A stretch of 64,000 bases of DNA, taken from Luteibacter yeojuensis. Lineage in GTDB: Bacteria; Pseudomonadota; Gammaproteobacteria; Xanthomonadales; Rhodanobacteraceae. The first letter of the stretch is position 1, and each line of letters begins with the position of its first letter. Of this stretch, positions 45,169 through 53,082 are shown piece by piece. The translations under genes were made by a program, and so were the position numbers. The notes beneath the pieces were generated by a model. The model did not search any database, was not told the DNA's origin, and saw only the letters and a list, made by a program, of their open reading frames with translations. Where the stretch lies: contig NZ_JAAQTL010000001.1 in NCBI RefSeq assembly GCF_011742875.1, positions 930,001 through 994,000 of the forward strand, in the 5' to 3' direction.

Positions 45169-45949
45169 TGCCGCGCTGGAAGACGAACTCGGTGTGCGTC
45201 TGCTGCATCGAACGACACGGTCTGTTTCGCTCACGCCGGAAGGCGAAGCCTTCCTTCCCTATGCGAGCGCGATGATCGATGCCGAAGAGGGTGCGAGGCA
45301 CGAGTTCGGCAGAAACCTGTCGGCCGTGCGGGGGCATCTCAGGCTCACCGCGCCGAGCATCTTCGGGCAGGAAATCGTTCTTCCCCTGGTCAAGGAACTG
45401 TTGAAACAGTATCCCGAGATCGGCGTCGAGCTGGATCTCAGCGATCGCGTCGTGGACATCGTCGCGGGCGGTTACGACCTCGCCATCCGGATCGCGGTGC
45501 TGAAGGATTCGGACCTTATCGCACGAAGACTTGCCGCCAATCCGCGGATCCTCTGCGCGTCGCCGGCCTATCTGGCCGAACGGGGAACGCCGCGCACGGT
45601 GCCGGAACTCCACGGGCACGACTGCATCATGCTCACCCCGATAGGCAAATGGCCGTTCGTCATCGACGGCGAAGTCCACCGTATTTCGCTCTCAGGCCGG
45701 TTCACGAGCGCGAGCGTCGAGGCGGTCCGCTCGATCGCACTGGACGGCTCGGGTATCGCCATGCTGACGTGGTGGGATGTACGCGAACACCTGGCGTCGG
45801 GCCGCTTGCGCCAGATAACGCTCGAAGACGCATCGACCGAAGAACTCTCCGTATGGGCCCTCACCCCTTCCCGGCGCTACGTCCCGAGCCGGGTGAAGGT
45901 CTTCCTCGATGCGCTCGAGCGGGCCTTGACCGATAGCCCGGCCGGATAA
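45155..45949 (+). pseudogene. LysR-family regulator lacking its DNA-binding domain
   Basis: This frame encodes about 264 residues of a LysR protein. It begins in SRRIAALEDELGVRLLHRTTRSVSLTPEGE, the end of the usual helix-turn-helix region, so about the first 38 residues with the recognition helix are gone. The effector domain is complete (GHLRLTAPSIFGQEIVLPLVKELLKQYPEIGVELDLSDRVVD, and WALTPSRRYVPSRVKVFLDALE at the end). It cannot act as a normal regulator. The GTG at 45155 lies inside the OYE remnant on the opposite strand. Confidence 0.8.
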
Positions 45950-45972
45950 CGAAGCGGGCATGCGACAGCGCA

Positions 45973-47304
45973 TCAGGTATAGAGGCTTGCCCTCGATGTC
46001 TCCTCGGATACGTCGGCGGCAAAATCGTTCAGCAAGTCCAGTGGCGCGGTGAACTCTGCGAGCCGCTCATGCTGGGCGAGGAGGTTCCTGCAGCGCTCGA
46101 GCAGGGTGGCGCGCAACGCTTCGATGCGCCTCATCGCGGCATCCAGGCCTGTCCTGTCGACTTGCTGGACGCCATCGATATCGTACGTCAGCTTCTCCGT
46201 GATGGTTTGCCGCGCCCTGTTCACCAGGGCGAGCGAATCGGCCGTCACATGCTGCGTCTGCCGGACCAGCTCGTCTCCCACGGCTCGATCGGCGATCGCG
46301 CCGGTACGGGCGTGCATGTAGTCCACCACTCCCGAGATGGCATCCCTGGGCAATGCGCGTTCTCCGCTGGCGATGCCTTGCAGAGCGGCCGCCTGCACCT
46401 CGCCGCTTATGAATGCGCGCATGCCCTGCGACAGTTCGATCTTCGTGATGGAGGTCGCGACCTGATTCGTGAAGTGATCGATCAACGCGCCCAACGACCC
46501 CGTGGGTCCCGCGATGTGCGGCGCGTCGCTGTGGAGGGCCCCGAGCGCACTCAAGTCGTTCTGCTTGACCGCGTCGGCGCCAAGGTTCATCGCGGGTTGC
46601 GCGGTCCAGTTGGCGATCTGGGTGGACGACCCTGCGCCGGTCCAGTGGTATTCCTGCAGGGAGTACCCGAAGCTCGTCGGCAACAACGTCTCGACAGGGC
46701 GGAGGTTGGCGTTGGCGTGGTCGCCGTAATTCGCTGTCACGGTGTATTGGAATAGCCGTTTCTGCGGTTGCTGACGCGCCTCGATGATGGGCGCTTCGAT
46801 ATCGTTCAACGCCGCGGCATTGAAGGTCTTCGTCGCGGGGACGATGTTCGCCGGAACGCCCTCGCCGCCCAGCTTGTGCGCGAGCAGGTGACAACGCTCG
46901 TATATTCCCCCGCGCATGTCGTTGATCGCCTGGAGCGCGAAAGTCAGGTTCGTGTTGATCGCGCCGCTGCCTGCCTTGAAGGCACCAAGCCTCGCGCTGC
47001 TCGTGGCCGGAACGTTGAAGGCGCCGCGCGTCTGCGTGGTGTAGTTCGCCGTGGAAGCGGGTAGTCCGTAGAGCGATGACACCGGGTTCGCTCCGCTGAA
47101 GGCCGGAATGGCGATCTTTCGCTGGATCGGCGCGTTGCCGTCGACAGGCGCCTCCCGCAGCCGGGACAGATGGCTTTCCTGGTGGCGCTGCCTGGGGCTC
47201 GTGTCGACCTTTCGCTGGATCGGAGGCGCGGGCAGGCGACCGCCCGCCGAGGCGACCGGCGAGCCGCCCTTGCCGACGCGTTCGTCCTGCACGGCGTCCT
47301 TCAT
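45973..47304 (-). CDS. Putative eCIS cargo with nuclease-like domain
   Basis: This 443-residue protein is the last gene of the eCIS array. The N-terminus carries PPIQRKVDTSPRQ (QRK 30-32) and a second PIQRK (59-63); QRK/VQRK motifs are common in proteins tied to eCIS loci. Residues about 130-210 resemble the DNA/RNA non-specific endonuclease fold (YERCHLLAHKLGG, H139; NIVPATKTFN, N153 and N162; E170). The remainder (about 230-443) is alpha-helical with no family I recognise. No signal peptide is present. It is probably a payload loaded into the tube; no immunity gene is visible. Cargo status is inferred from position and motif. Confidence 0.65.
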   Translation of the reverse strand: MKDAVQDERVGKGGSPVASAGGRLPAPPIQRKVDTSPRQRHQESHLSRLREAPVDGNAPIQRKIAIPAFSGANPVSSLYGLPASTANYTTQTRGAFNVPATSSARLGAFKAGSGAINTNLTFALQAINDMRGGIYERCHLLAHKLGGEGVPANIVPATKTFNAAALNDIEAPIIEARQQPQKRLFQYTVTANYGDHANANLRPVETLLPTSFGYSLQEYHWTGAGSSTQIANWTAQPAMNLGADAVKQNDLSALGALHSDAPHIAGPTGSLGALIDHFTNQVATSITKIELSQGMRAFISGEVQAAALQGIASGERALPRDAISGVVDYMHARTGAIADRAVGDELVRQTQHVTADSLALVNRARQTITEKLTYDIDGVQQVDRTGLDAAMRRIEALRATLLERCRNLLAQHERLAEFTAPLDLLNDFAADVSEETSRASLYT

Positions 47305-47317
47305 GTCCTGGCGCTTT

Positions 47318-47512
47318 TTACTTGCCGCCCTTGCCCTTCTTCGCCCCCGCTTTTTCCTTCGGCTTTTCTCCCTTCAGCTGCGCGATGTGAGCGGCCTCAC
47401 CCACCTGTCGCGGGCTATCCGCTGCTTTCCTCTGCACGGGACCTCTCGCATCCGACGCTGCCGCCGCCGGCTCGATCGCACCTTTTGCCTGCTTCACGGG
47501 TTCCGCTTTCAT
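47318..47512 (-). CDS. Small basic protein with VQRK/SPRQ motif
   Basis: This 64-residue protein is encoded between the GH18-like gene and the cargo gene. Its middle, VQRKAADSPRQVGEAAHIAQL (Q27 to L46), lines up without gaps with the N-terminal motif of the cargo protein. The tail is lysine-rich (KEKAGAKKGKGGK). Its ATG overlaps the upstream stop as ATGA, so the two genes are coupled, and a 13-base gap precedes the cargo gene. It could be a loading adaptor, a mini-cargo, or a decoy carrying the signal alone. No family is recognised. Confidence 0.7.
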   Translation of the reverse strand: MKAEPVKQAKGAIEPAAAASDARGPVQRKAADSPRQVGEAAHIAQLKGEKPKEKAGAKKGKGGK

Positions 47513-49920
47513 GGTTTCTCCACCCTTGGTTTGAGCATGTGATAAGCGATCGTCGCGACCAGCGCGACCAATACCACGGCGAGCAACGCGTTGCCTTGCC
47601 GTACCTGCGCCAGTGCCGGATCGCCCAGGAGCAGCAGCCCACCGAGGACCAGGAAGACGATGGCGCCAAGCAACAGGCCGAGCTGGAACGGCAGGCCGAC
47701 CTGCCGCATCCGGCAGCTCGATTGGTAAACGACGAAGGCGATCAGCCACACCAGGAGGACGGCCTCGGCGAGGATGCGCAAGGGCCAACGGTATTCGCAG
47801 ACCCATCCTTTCAGGCTTTCGGTGCGCGGGGGACGTGGCAGGAAGCTGCGCCGGACCCGCGCGGCGGCCACGCCGCCGAGGGGCTCGTCCAGGGCGGGGG
47901 CCGCCCAGAATCCCGCACCGCCGAAATTATCCGATGCGTACGAAAGGTCTTCGGTAAGATCCTCGCCGGTCGACGCACCCGTGGAAACGATCGGGATCAC
48001 CCGGCGAAGCAGGATCCGGCACATCTCTTCGGATATGTCCTTGTCGCGATCGATCGTAACAAGGATCTCGCGCATGCTGTTCGCGCTCGGCTGGGTGAGC
48101 AGCACCATGTATCGCAGCGAAAGATTCGTGCCGCTCTGTTCCCGCGCGTTCCCGCCGGGCACCTTCCCGCCCCGTGGATCCAGCGCCTCGGCCTGGCCCA
48201 GGTACTCCGCCATGCGGCTGGGAGTCCAGATGGCTCCCGTCCCGGTCAGGTCCGTGTCCCGCAGCACGATATTGAGCACGTAGGCGCGCTGACGCCGGCG
48301 CAGTTCGGCGACGAGGCCGCGAACCTGCTGGTTGAGGTAGCGCTCGAACGCCGGCCGCAGCGGATCGTCGGCCCCGGGCATCCGATCCAGGTACAGGGTC
48401 AGGCCGTTGCCGTAACGTTCCACCCTGGCGAAGCCGGGAACCCACGCATGGACACGCGATGCGAGATCGGAGAGCGGCGTGTCGATGAAGTTCGTCGCCT
48501 GGACGGCCAATCGCTCGGCGATGTCCCTGACGTTGTCGTCCGTGGCGTCTTGGAGGAAGCGCCAGTCGTTGTGGTAGAGAGTGTAGTCCAGGGCGGTTTT
48601 CTGCCGCTGTGCCTCGCGGATGAAGGCCGTATCCTGTGCCGTCGTCCAGCCGGGTTCCATCAGGTCGCCATTGTCGGCGAACCAGAGCGCGAACACGCTG
48701 ATGCGCGAAAGCATGCTGAAATCGAGACGGCGAGGCGCGGCGCCGTTGTCCCAGTATGGATAGAACCCGTAAACCTGTCCGCTCAGCGCGCGAACGCAAC
48801 CGCAGCCGGCGCCGGACCATGACGGCGCGGCGGGCTGGATCAGCGAATGGGACTGCTTCGCCTTCTCGATCAGCAGCGCGTGCATGGACGCGCTCATCAG
48901 CCATTGGGGTACCTGTTGCCACGGCAAGTGGCTTGGCGGCACCGAATCGTCGGCGCTGGCCACCTTCGACCAGTCGGGCGGGCAGTCCGAGTCCTTCATG
49001 ACGGGCGGAGGCTGGTGCTGCCGGTTCGCCGCCGCCACGATCATCTCCCTGGAAAAAGCGCACAGCCTTGTGTCCAGGGCCGCCACGAACAGATCGCGCC
49101 CGGGAAATTCGACACCGACCAGCGGCGCGAGCATCCGCTGGAACTGTGCCTTGGCATCCACGTCGACGGTCGGGTCCACGAACTCGTTCCTGGGGACGCT
49201 CTTGCCCTCGGCCTTGCCCTCGTCCTTGGCCGTGCCGCCGTCCGCGCCTTCTTCCTTCTCGTCCGCGGGCTCGGGTTCCGCGGCCGGGATGAGGCCGGCG
49301 ACCTCCGTGACATCGGCGGAACGTCGCTTGAGATCCGCAAGCACGTCCTTGTCCTTGAAGATATCGGGAGTAAGCCTGTACACATCCATCGTCGACTGCG
49401 GCGACGACGGCGCGGCGAGCGTCTCGATCAATGGCACGGTCGTGAGCGGCTGGGGAGGAAGCGGCTTGGGCGGCGGCGGCGTTTCCTCCGGCTTCTTCGC
49501 GGGCTCCGCCGGACGAGGCGGCCTGGGCCGCGGTTCCGTCCTGGGAGGCGGTGCCGGCCGCGGCGCCATGATCGCAAGCCTGTACGTCTGCTGCGCGATG
49601 CAGCCATGTCGATCCCGTACTCCGGCGACGAACACCGCCACCATCGGCAAGGTGGCCGGTGCACCCGCGAGCTCGCCGGCGGCACTGAGGGACATGCCGG
49701 GTGGAAGACTCTCCGACCGGTAGGTATACGGCGGCACGCCGCCGGTGGCGCGCAGCGTGTAGCGATAGGGCTGTCCCACGGTGCCGGAAGGCAAGGTCAT
49801 CACGCTGTCGCCAAGGCGCAACGGCTGCACCTCGGCGCACGTGAGCGCCGACGCGGCCGCCGGCGCGCCGACCAGCAGCGCGAGCAGCATGCCGAGTCCG
49901 CGTCGCACGAAGGAACTCAT
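47509..49920 (-). CDS. Secreted, membrane-anchored GH18-like protein of the eCIS locus
   Basis: This 803-residue protein has a signal peptide (MLLALLVGAPAAASA), a putative Ig domain (about 38-118; ATGGVPPYTYRSESLPPGMSLSAAGELAGAP), a proline-rich linker (120-160), an acidic segment (215-245), a GH18-like region starting at GQVYGFYPYWDN (381-392) and three C-terminal membrane helices (about 715-732, 747-765, 778-795). I do not see the DxxDxDxE motif of active GH18 chitinases, so it may bind rather than cut. It follows the AAA+ gene with a 4-base overlap. Export to the periplasm with an inner-membrane anchor suggests a role in envelope attachment or release of the particle. Confidence 0.75.
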   Translation of the reverse strand: MSSFVRRGLGMLLALLVGAPAAASALTCAEVQPLRLGDSVMTLPSGTVGQPYRYTLRATGGVPPYTYRSESLPPGMSLSAAGELAGAPATLPMVAVFVAGVRDRHGCIAQQTYRLAIMAPRPAPPPRTEPRPRPPRPAEPAKKPEETPPPPKPLPPQPLTTVPLIETLAAPSSPQSTMDVYRLTPDIFKDKDVLADLKRRSADVTEVAGLIPAAEPEPADEKEEGADGGTAKDEGKAEGKSVPRNEFVDPTVDVDAKAQFQRMLAPLVGVEFPGRDLFVAALDTRLCAFSREMIVAAANRQHQPPPVMKDSDCPPDWSKVASADDSVPPSHLPWQQVPQWLMSASMHALLIEKAKQSHSLIQPAAPSWSGAGCGCVRALSGQVYGFYPYWDNGAAPRRLDFSMLSRISVFALWFADNGDLMEPGWTTAQDTAFIREAQRQKTALDYTLYHNDWRFLQDATDDNVRDIAERLAVQATNFIDTPLSDLASRVHAWVPGFARVERYGNGLTLYLDRMPGADDPLRPAFERYLNQQVRGLVAELRRRQRAYVLNIVLRDTDLTGTGAIWTPSRMAEYLGQAEALDPRGGKVPGGNAREQSGTNLSLRYMVLLTQPSANSMREILVTIDRDKDISEEMCRILLRRVIPIVSTGASTGEDLTEDLSYASDNFGGAGFWAAPALDEPLGGVAAARVRRSFLPRPPRTESLKGWVCEYRWPLRILAEAVLLVWLIAFVVYQSSCRMRQVGLPFQLGLLLGAIVFLVLGGLLLLGDPALAQVRQGNALLAVVLVALVATIAYHMLKPRVEKP

Positions 49921-51278
49921 CCCAGGGTCCTCCCTTCCTTGCCGAGCTCCTTCGCCAGGGCCGCGCGCAGATGCGCGGCACCTATCCGGTTGGCACCGGT
50001 GCGCGCGGCCTGCAATACGGCAAAGCGCAAGGCGTTGACGATCGCGCCGCCGGAGAGGACGTAGCGCTCAGCCAGGGCCTCCACGTCGACGTCCGGCGCC
50101 ACGCGGCCCACTTGCGGAAGGAGACTTTGCCAGAGTCGCAGTCGTTGCTCGGCGTCGGGCATCGGGAAATACACCATGGATTGGAAACGGCGGGAGAAGG
50201 CTTCGTCGAGGTTCCCGCGCAGGTTGCTGGCGAGGATCACCACGCCGGGGAAATCCTCCACGCGCTGGAGCAGGTACGCGATTTCCTGGTTGGCGTGGCG
50301 ATCGTTGCTGTTCTGTACCGCGCCGCGCTTGCCGAACAGCGCGTCGGCCTCGTCGAAGAACAGGATCCAGCGCCGGCTCTGCGCCTGGTCGAACACGCGG
50401 GCCAGGTTCTTCTCGGTCTCGCCGATGAATTTCGACACCACCATCGACAGGTCGATGCGGTACACGTCCACGCCGGTGCTTTGGCCGAGCAACGTGGCCG
50501 AAAGCGTCTTTCCCGTCCCGGGCGGCCCATAAAACAGGCTGCGGTATCCCGGCTTGACCACGCGTGCGAGCCCCCAGTCGCGCATCAGCCGCGGACCGTC
50601 GTTCAACCACGTCCGGATCATGTCGATCTCGTCCATCACGTCGGGCGAAAGCACCAGGTCCGACCAGGTCAGGCCGGTGGTCACACGTTTCGCCGGAAAC
50701 TGGATGTTGTAGTCCGGCTTGTCCGCGACGCCCGTCTGCAGGCGCTGCAGCGATTCCGCACTGACCGTGAGGGCACCGCTCAGCTGCGGCTCGTTGCCGG
50801 TTCCCTCGCCGTCCAGCCGCAAGACGTCCCGCGAAACGAGCGGATGGTGCGCGTCGAAGATCCCAAGCAGCGCGATCCGCGACGCCAGCCGGTCTCCCGC
50901 GACCAGGAATGCCGCCGTCTCGCCGGTCGGCAGGAAGCCGCCGTGGCGCTGCGCCTTCCAGCCGCCGAATTCGGTGAAGCCACGGTCGAGGTTCTGGTTG
51001 CGGACGAAGAGGAGGTCGAGCAGCCCGGGCCGCACATGGGGTGCTATCGCCAGGGCGAGCACGGCGCGCTCGCGGGCTTGCAGGCCGAGATCGGCGATCA
51101 GCACGGCCAGCGCGCTTTCCGGCGGCAGGACGGGCGGCGCGGGAGCCGCTTCGAAGCCTTCCGGCTGCTGCTGGAAATGCTGTTCCAGACGAAGGTCGAC
51201 GATGCGCTCGAGCCATCGCAATTCCTGCTCGAGCGCCGACGCGTGAACCCTGTAGCGATCCTCATCGCCATTCGACAT
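49917..51278 (-). CDS. eCIS AAA+ ATPase (Afp15-like)
   Basis: This 453-residue ATPase has an N-terminal helical domain (1-200) and a C-terminal AAA+ domain with Walker A GPPGTGKT at 251-258, Walker B FFDEAD at 307-312 and the arginine-finger-like SRRFQ. In Afp/PVC systems this ATPase is an assembly or reset factor and is encoded near the 3' end of the operon. It overlaps the tape-measure gene by 17 bases and the GH18-like gene by 4 bases. The family call is strong; its step in assembly is not proven. Confidence 0.92.
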   Translation of the reverse strand: MSNGDEDRYRVHASALEQELRWLERIVDLRLEQHFQQQPEGFEAAPAPPVLPPESALAVLIADLGLQARERAVLALAIAPHVRPGLLDLLFVRNQNLDRGFTEFGGWKAQRHGGFLPTGETAAFLVAGDRLASRIALLGIFDAHHPLVSRDVLRLDGEGTGNEPQLSGALTVSAESLQRLQTGVADKPDYNIQFPAKRVTTGLTWSDLVLSPDVMDEIDMIRTWLNDGPRLMRDWGLARVVKPGYRSLFYGPPGTGKTLSATLLGQSTGVDVYRIDLSMVVSKFIGETEKNLARVFDQAQSRRWILFFDEADALFGKRGAVQNSNDRHANQEIAYLLQRVEDFPGVVILASNLRGNLDEAFSRRFQSMVYFPMPDAEQRLRLWQSLLPQVGRVAPDVDVEALAERYVLSGGAIVNALRFAVLQAARTGANRIGAAHLRAALAKELGKEGRTLG

Positions 51279-53082
51279 GGATCACCTCCTTCATCCAGGG
51301 CAGCCGGATCGTTCCGTACGTCCAGGGAAGCCGGTCGAGCAGCACGTCGAAGGGACTCGGTTGCACCTTCAGCCGCCAATGTTCGCGGTCGAAGGCTTCG
51401 TGCTCGACCATGCGCCCGATACGTTGGAGGAAGGTCTGGCGAAGTCCGTGCGGCGATGTCCGGCCCAGCGCCTGCCAATGCGCGACCACGGCGGGCAGCA
51501 GGCTGTCGAGGACAGGCAGGAGCGTCCCCAGCGGCGCGGCCGGCGGCACCGGCTCGTCGATCGGCAGGCCGCACAGCAACTTGTTGAGCACCCATTCGTG
51601 CTCCTCGCTGCCGGTGTGTCCGTCGCTGAGATACACGAGGCAGTGTACAGCCCGATACTGCGCGGCCCGGTCGACGAAAACGCCATCGCTCGTCAGGCCG
51701 ACCATGTCGAAGAGTCGCGGCGCATAGTTGGCGAGCAGCACCAGGCCCGCGTTAGCGATGTAGATCGCTTCGTTGTCCGGGTGGTCGTCCGCGGGCGAAA
51801 CGCTGCCGTCGCTCCGACGGCCGTGCTTGATGTGCGGCCGCTCGTCTCCCCGCTCGGTCGTTCCCCGGCCGGTGCGCGCGATATCGAACACCTGCGCTTC
51901 TTCCTCCGTGCCCATGGCATCCAGCGCTTCCTGCCAGACACCGTGCCAGGCGACGTGGTCCTGGGGAACGCGCTTCGTCTCGGCGAGATAGGCCAGACTG
52001 TAATCGAACAGGTGGATCTGCAAGGCCGACAGGCCGAGTCCCGCGGTGCGCACGCAGGCGTCGGACTGGTGCAGGAGCGCGAACTGCCGCAGGGACTCCT
52101 GCCACGTGCCGGGCAAGGTGTCGGCGAGGTTCGTGTCCTGCGTTTCCGCCCCGTCCGCGGGCGAAGCCACGGCTGCCCTGCCCTCGTCGGCGCGCGTACG
52201 ACGGGTATCGAGGAGGCGTAGCCGCAGGCCGAGGAAAAGGCTGCGCCGGAGTCCCCCCGCATCCCTCCCCGGCGAAGGCGAGCGGAGACGGAGAGCCCAC
52301 GCCACGGTTTCGTCCCTCCCGACGACCGTCAACAGGCTGCCGCACAACGCGTCCATGAGCTGGCGTAGCCGGGTCACTCCGAGATGGCTGCTGCGGCTGG
52401 TCCACAGCGCATGCAGCCCCGCCACGCGCCATGCCTGCCGCATCTGCGCAAGCTGGTAGGCATTGAGGCGGCCCTGCGCGCGCAAGGGTTCGAGCAGCGC
52501 CTCGTCGAGGTCTTCCAGGCCCTGTGCCAATTCGGCGTGGCGCACGGCCAGGAGTGCGTGAAGGCCATGATGCGGCGCGATCTGGCTCAGCCGCCGAACC
52601 GCGCGCTCGGGGTGCGGGAGGCGAAGCAAGGCCGACCACAGCCGCGGCCCGGATTGCCGTGCCAGGTGGCTCAGCCACTCGGCCAGCGAGGCGTGGGCGA
52701 GCGACGGCATCGACCAGTGCAGTCGCCCGTTCTCGACGTAATAGAGGAAGTTTTCCAGCGCGCGGTATCCTTCCCCGCGCCGTCCGGGCATGCGCTCTTC
52801 GTCCTCCTGACGCTGCCGCCGCAACGCCGTGTCGAGCGCGAGTTCCAGATGCCGCTCCCATACGGCGGTGTCCGCATCGGCGGGCAGGTCGCCCAGGTCG
52901 ATCTCCAGCCGGTCGACGCGCCACACGTGCCCGTGCGACGAAAGGCGATCGAACGACCGCTCGAGCAGGCGCGCCCCGTCGCCGAGGATGAAGTCCCGCA
53001 GCCGTTGCTGCGTGGCGACGGCGTGGATCCGGTCGTCGCTGTGGCAGGACCACTCCAGGGTTTCGATCATGTGGCGGCTCAC
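51262..53082 (-). CDS. Contractile injection system tape-measure protein (CIS_TMP)
   Basis: This 606-residue protein matches the CIS tape-measure family: WRVDRLEIDLGDLPADADTAVWE near residue 60, LENFLYYVENGRLHW after it, and the C-terminal YIANAGLVLLANYAPRLFDMVGL. In eCIS it sets the tube length or occupies its lumen; it corresponds to Afp14. GTG 53082 overlaps the previous stop as GTGA; ATG 53070 is a possible alternative. It lies immediately after the Afp12-like gene. Confidence 0.82.
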   Translation of the reverse strand: MSRHMIETLEWSCHSDDRIHAVATQQRLRDFILGDGARLLERSFDRLSSHGHVWRVDRLEIDLGDLPADADTAVWERHLELALDTALRRQRQEDEERMPGRRGEGYRALENFLYYVENGRLHWSMPSLAHASLAEWLSHLARQSGPRLWSALLRLPHPERAVRRLSQIAPHHGLHALLAVRHAELAQGLEDLDEALLEPLRAQGRLNAYQLAQMRQAWRVAGLHALWTSRSSHLGVTRLRQLMDALCGSLLTVVGRDETVAWALRLRSPSPGRDAGGLRRSLFLGLRLRLLDTRRTRADEGRAAVASPADGAETQDTNLADTLPGTWQESLRQFALLHQSDACVRTAGLGLSALQIHLFDYSLAYLAETKRVPQDHVAWHGVWQEALDAMGTEEEAQVFDIARTGRGTTERGDERPHIKHGRRSDGSVSPADDHPDNEAIYIANAGLVLLANYAPRLFDMVGLTSDGVFVDRAAQYRAVHCLVYLSDGHTGSEEHEWVLNKLLCGLPIDEPVPPAAPLGTLLPVLDSLLPAVVAHWQALGRTSPHGLRQTFLQRIGRMVEHEAFDREHWRLKVQPSPFDVLLDRLPWTYGTIRLPWMKEVIHVEWR

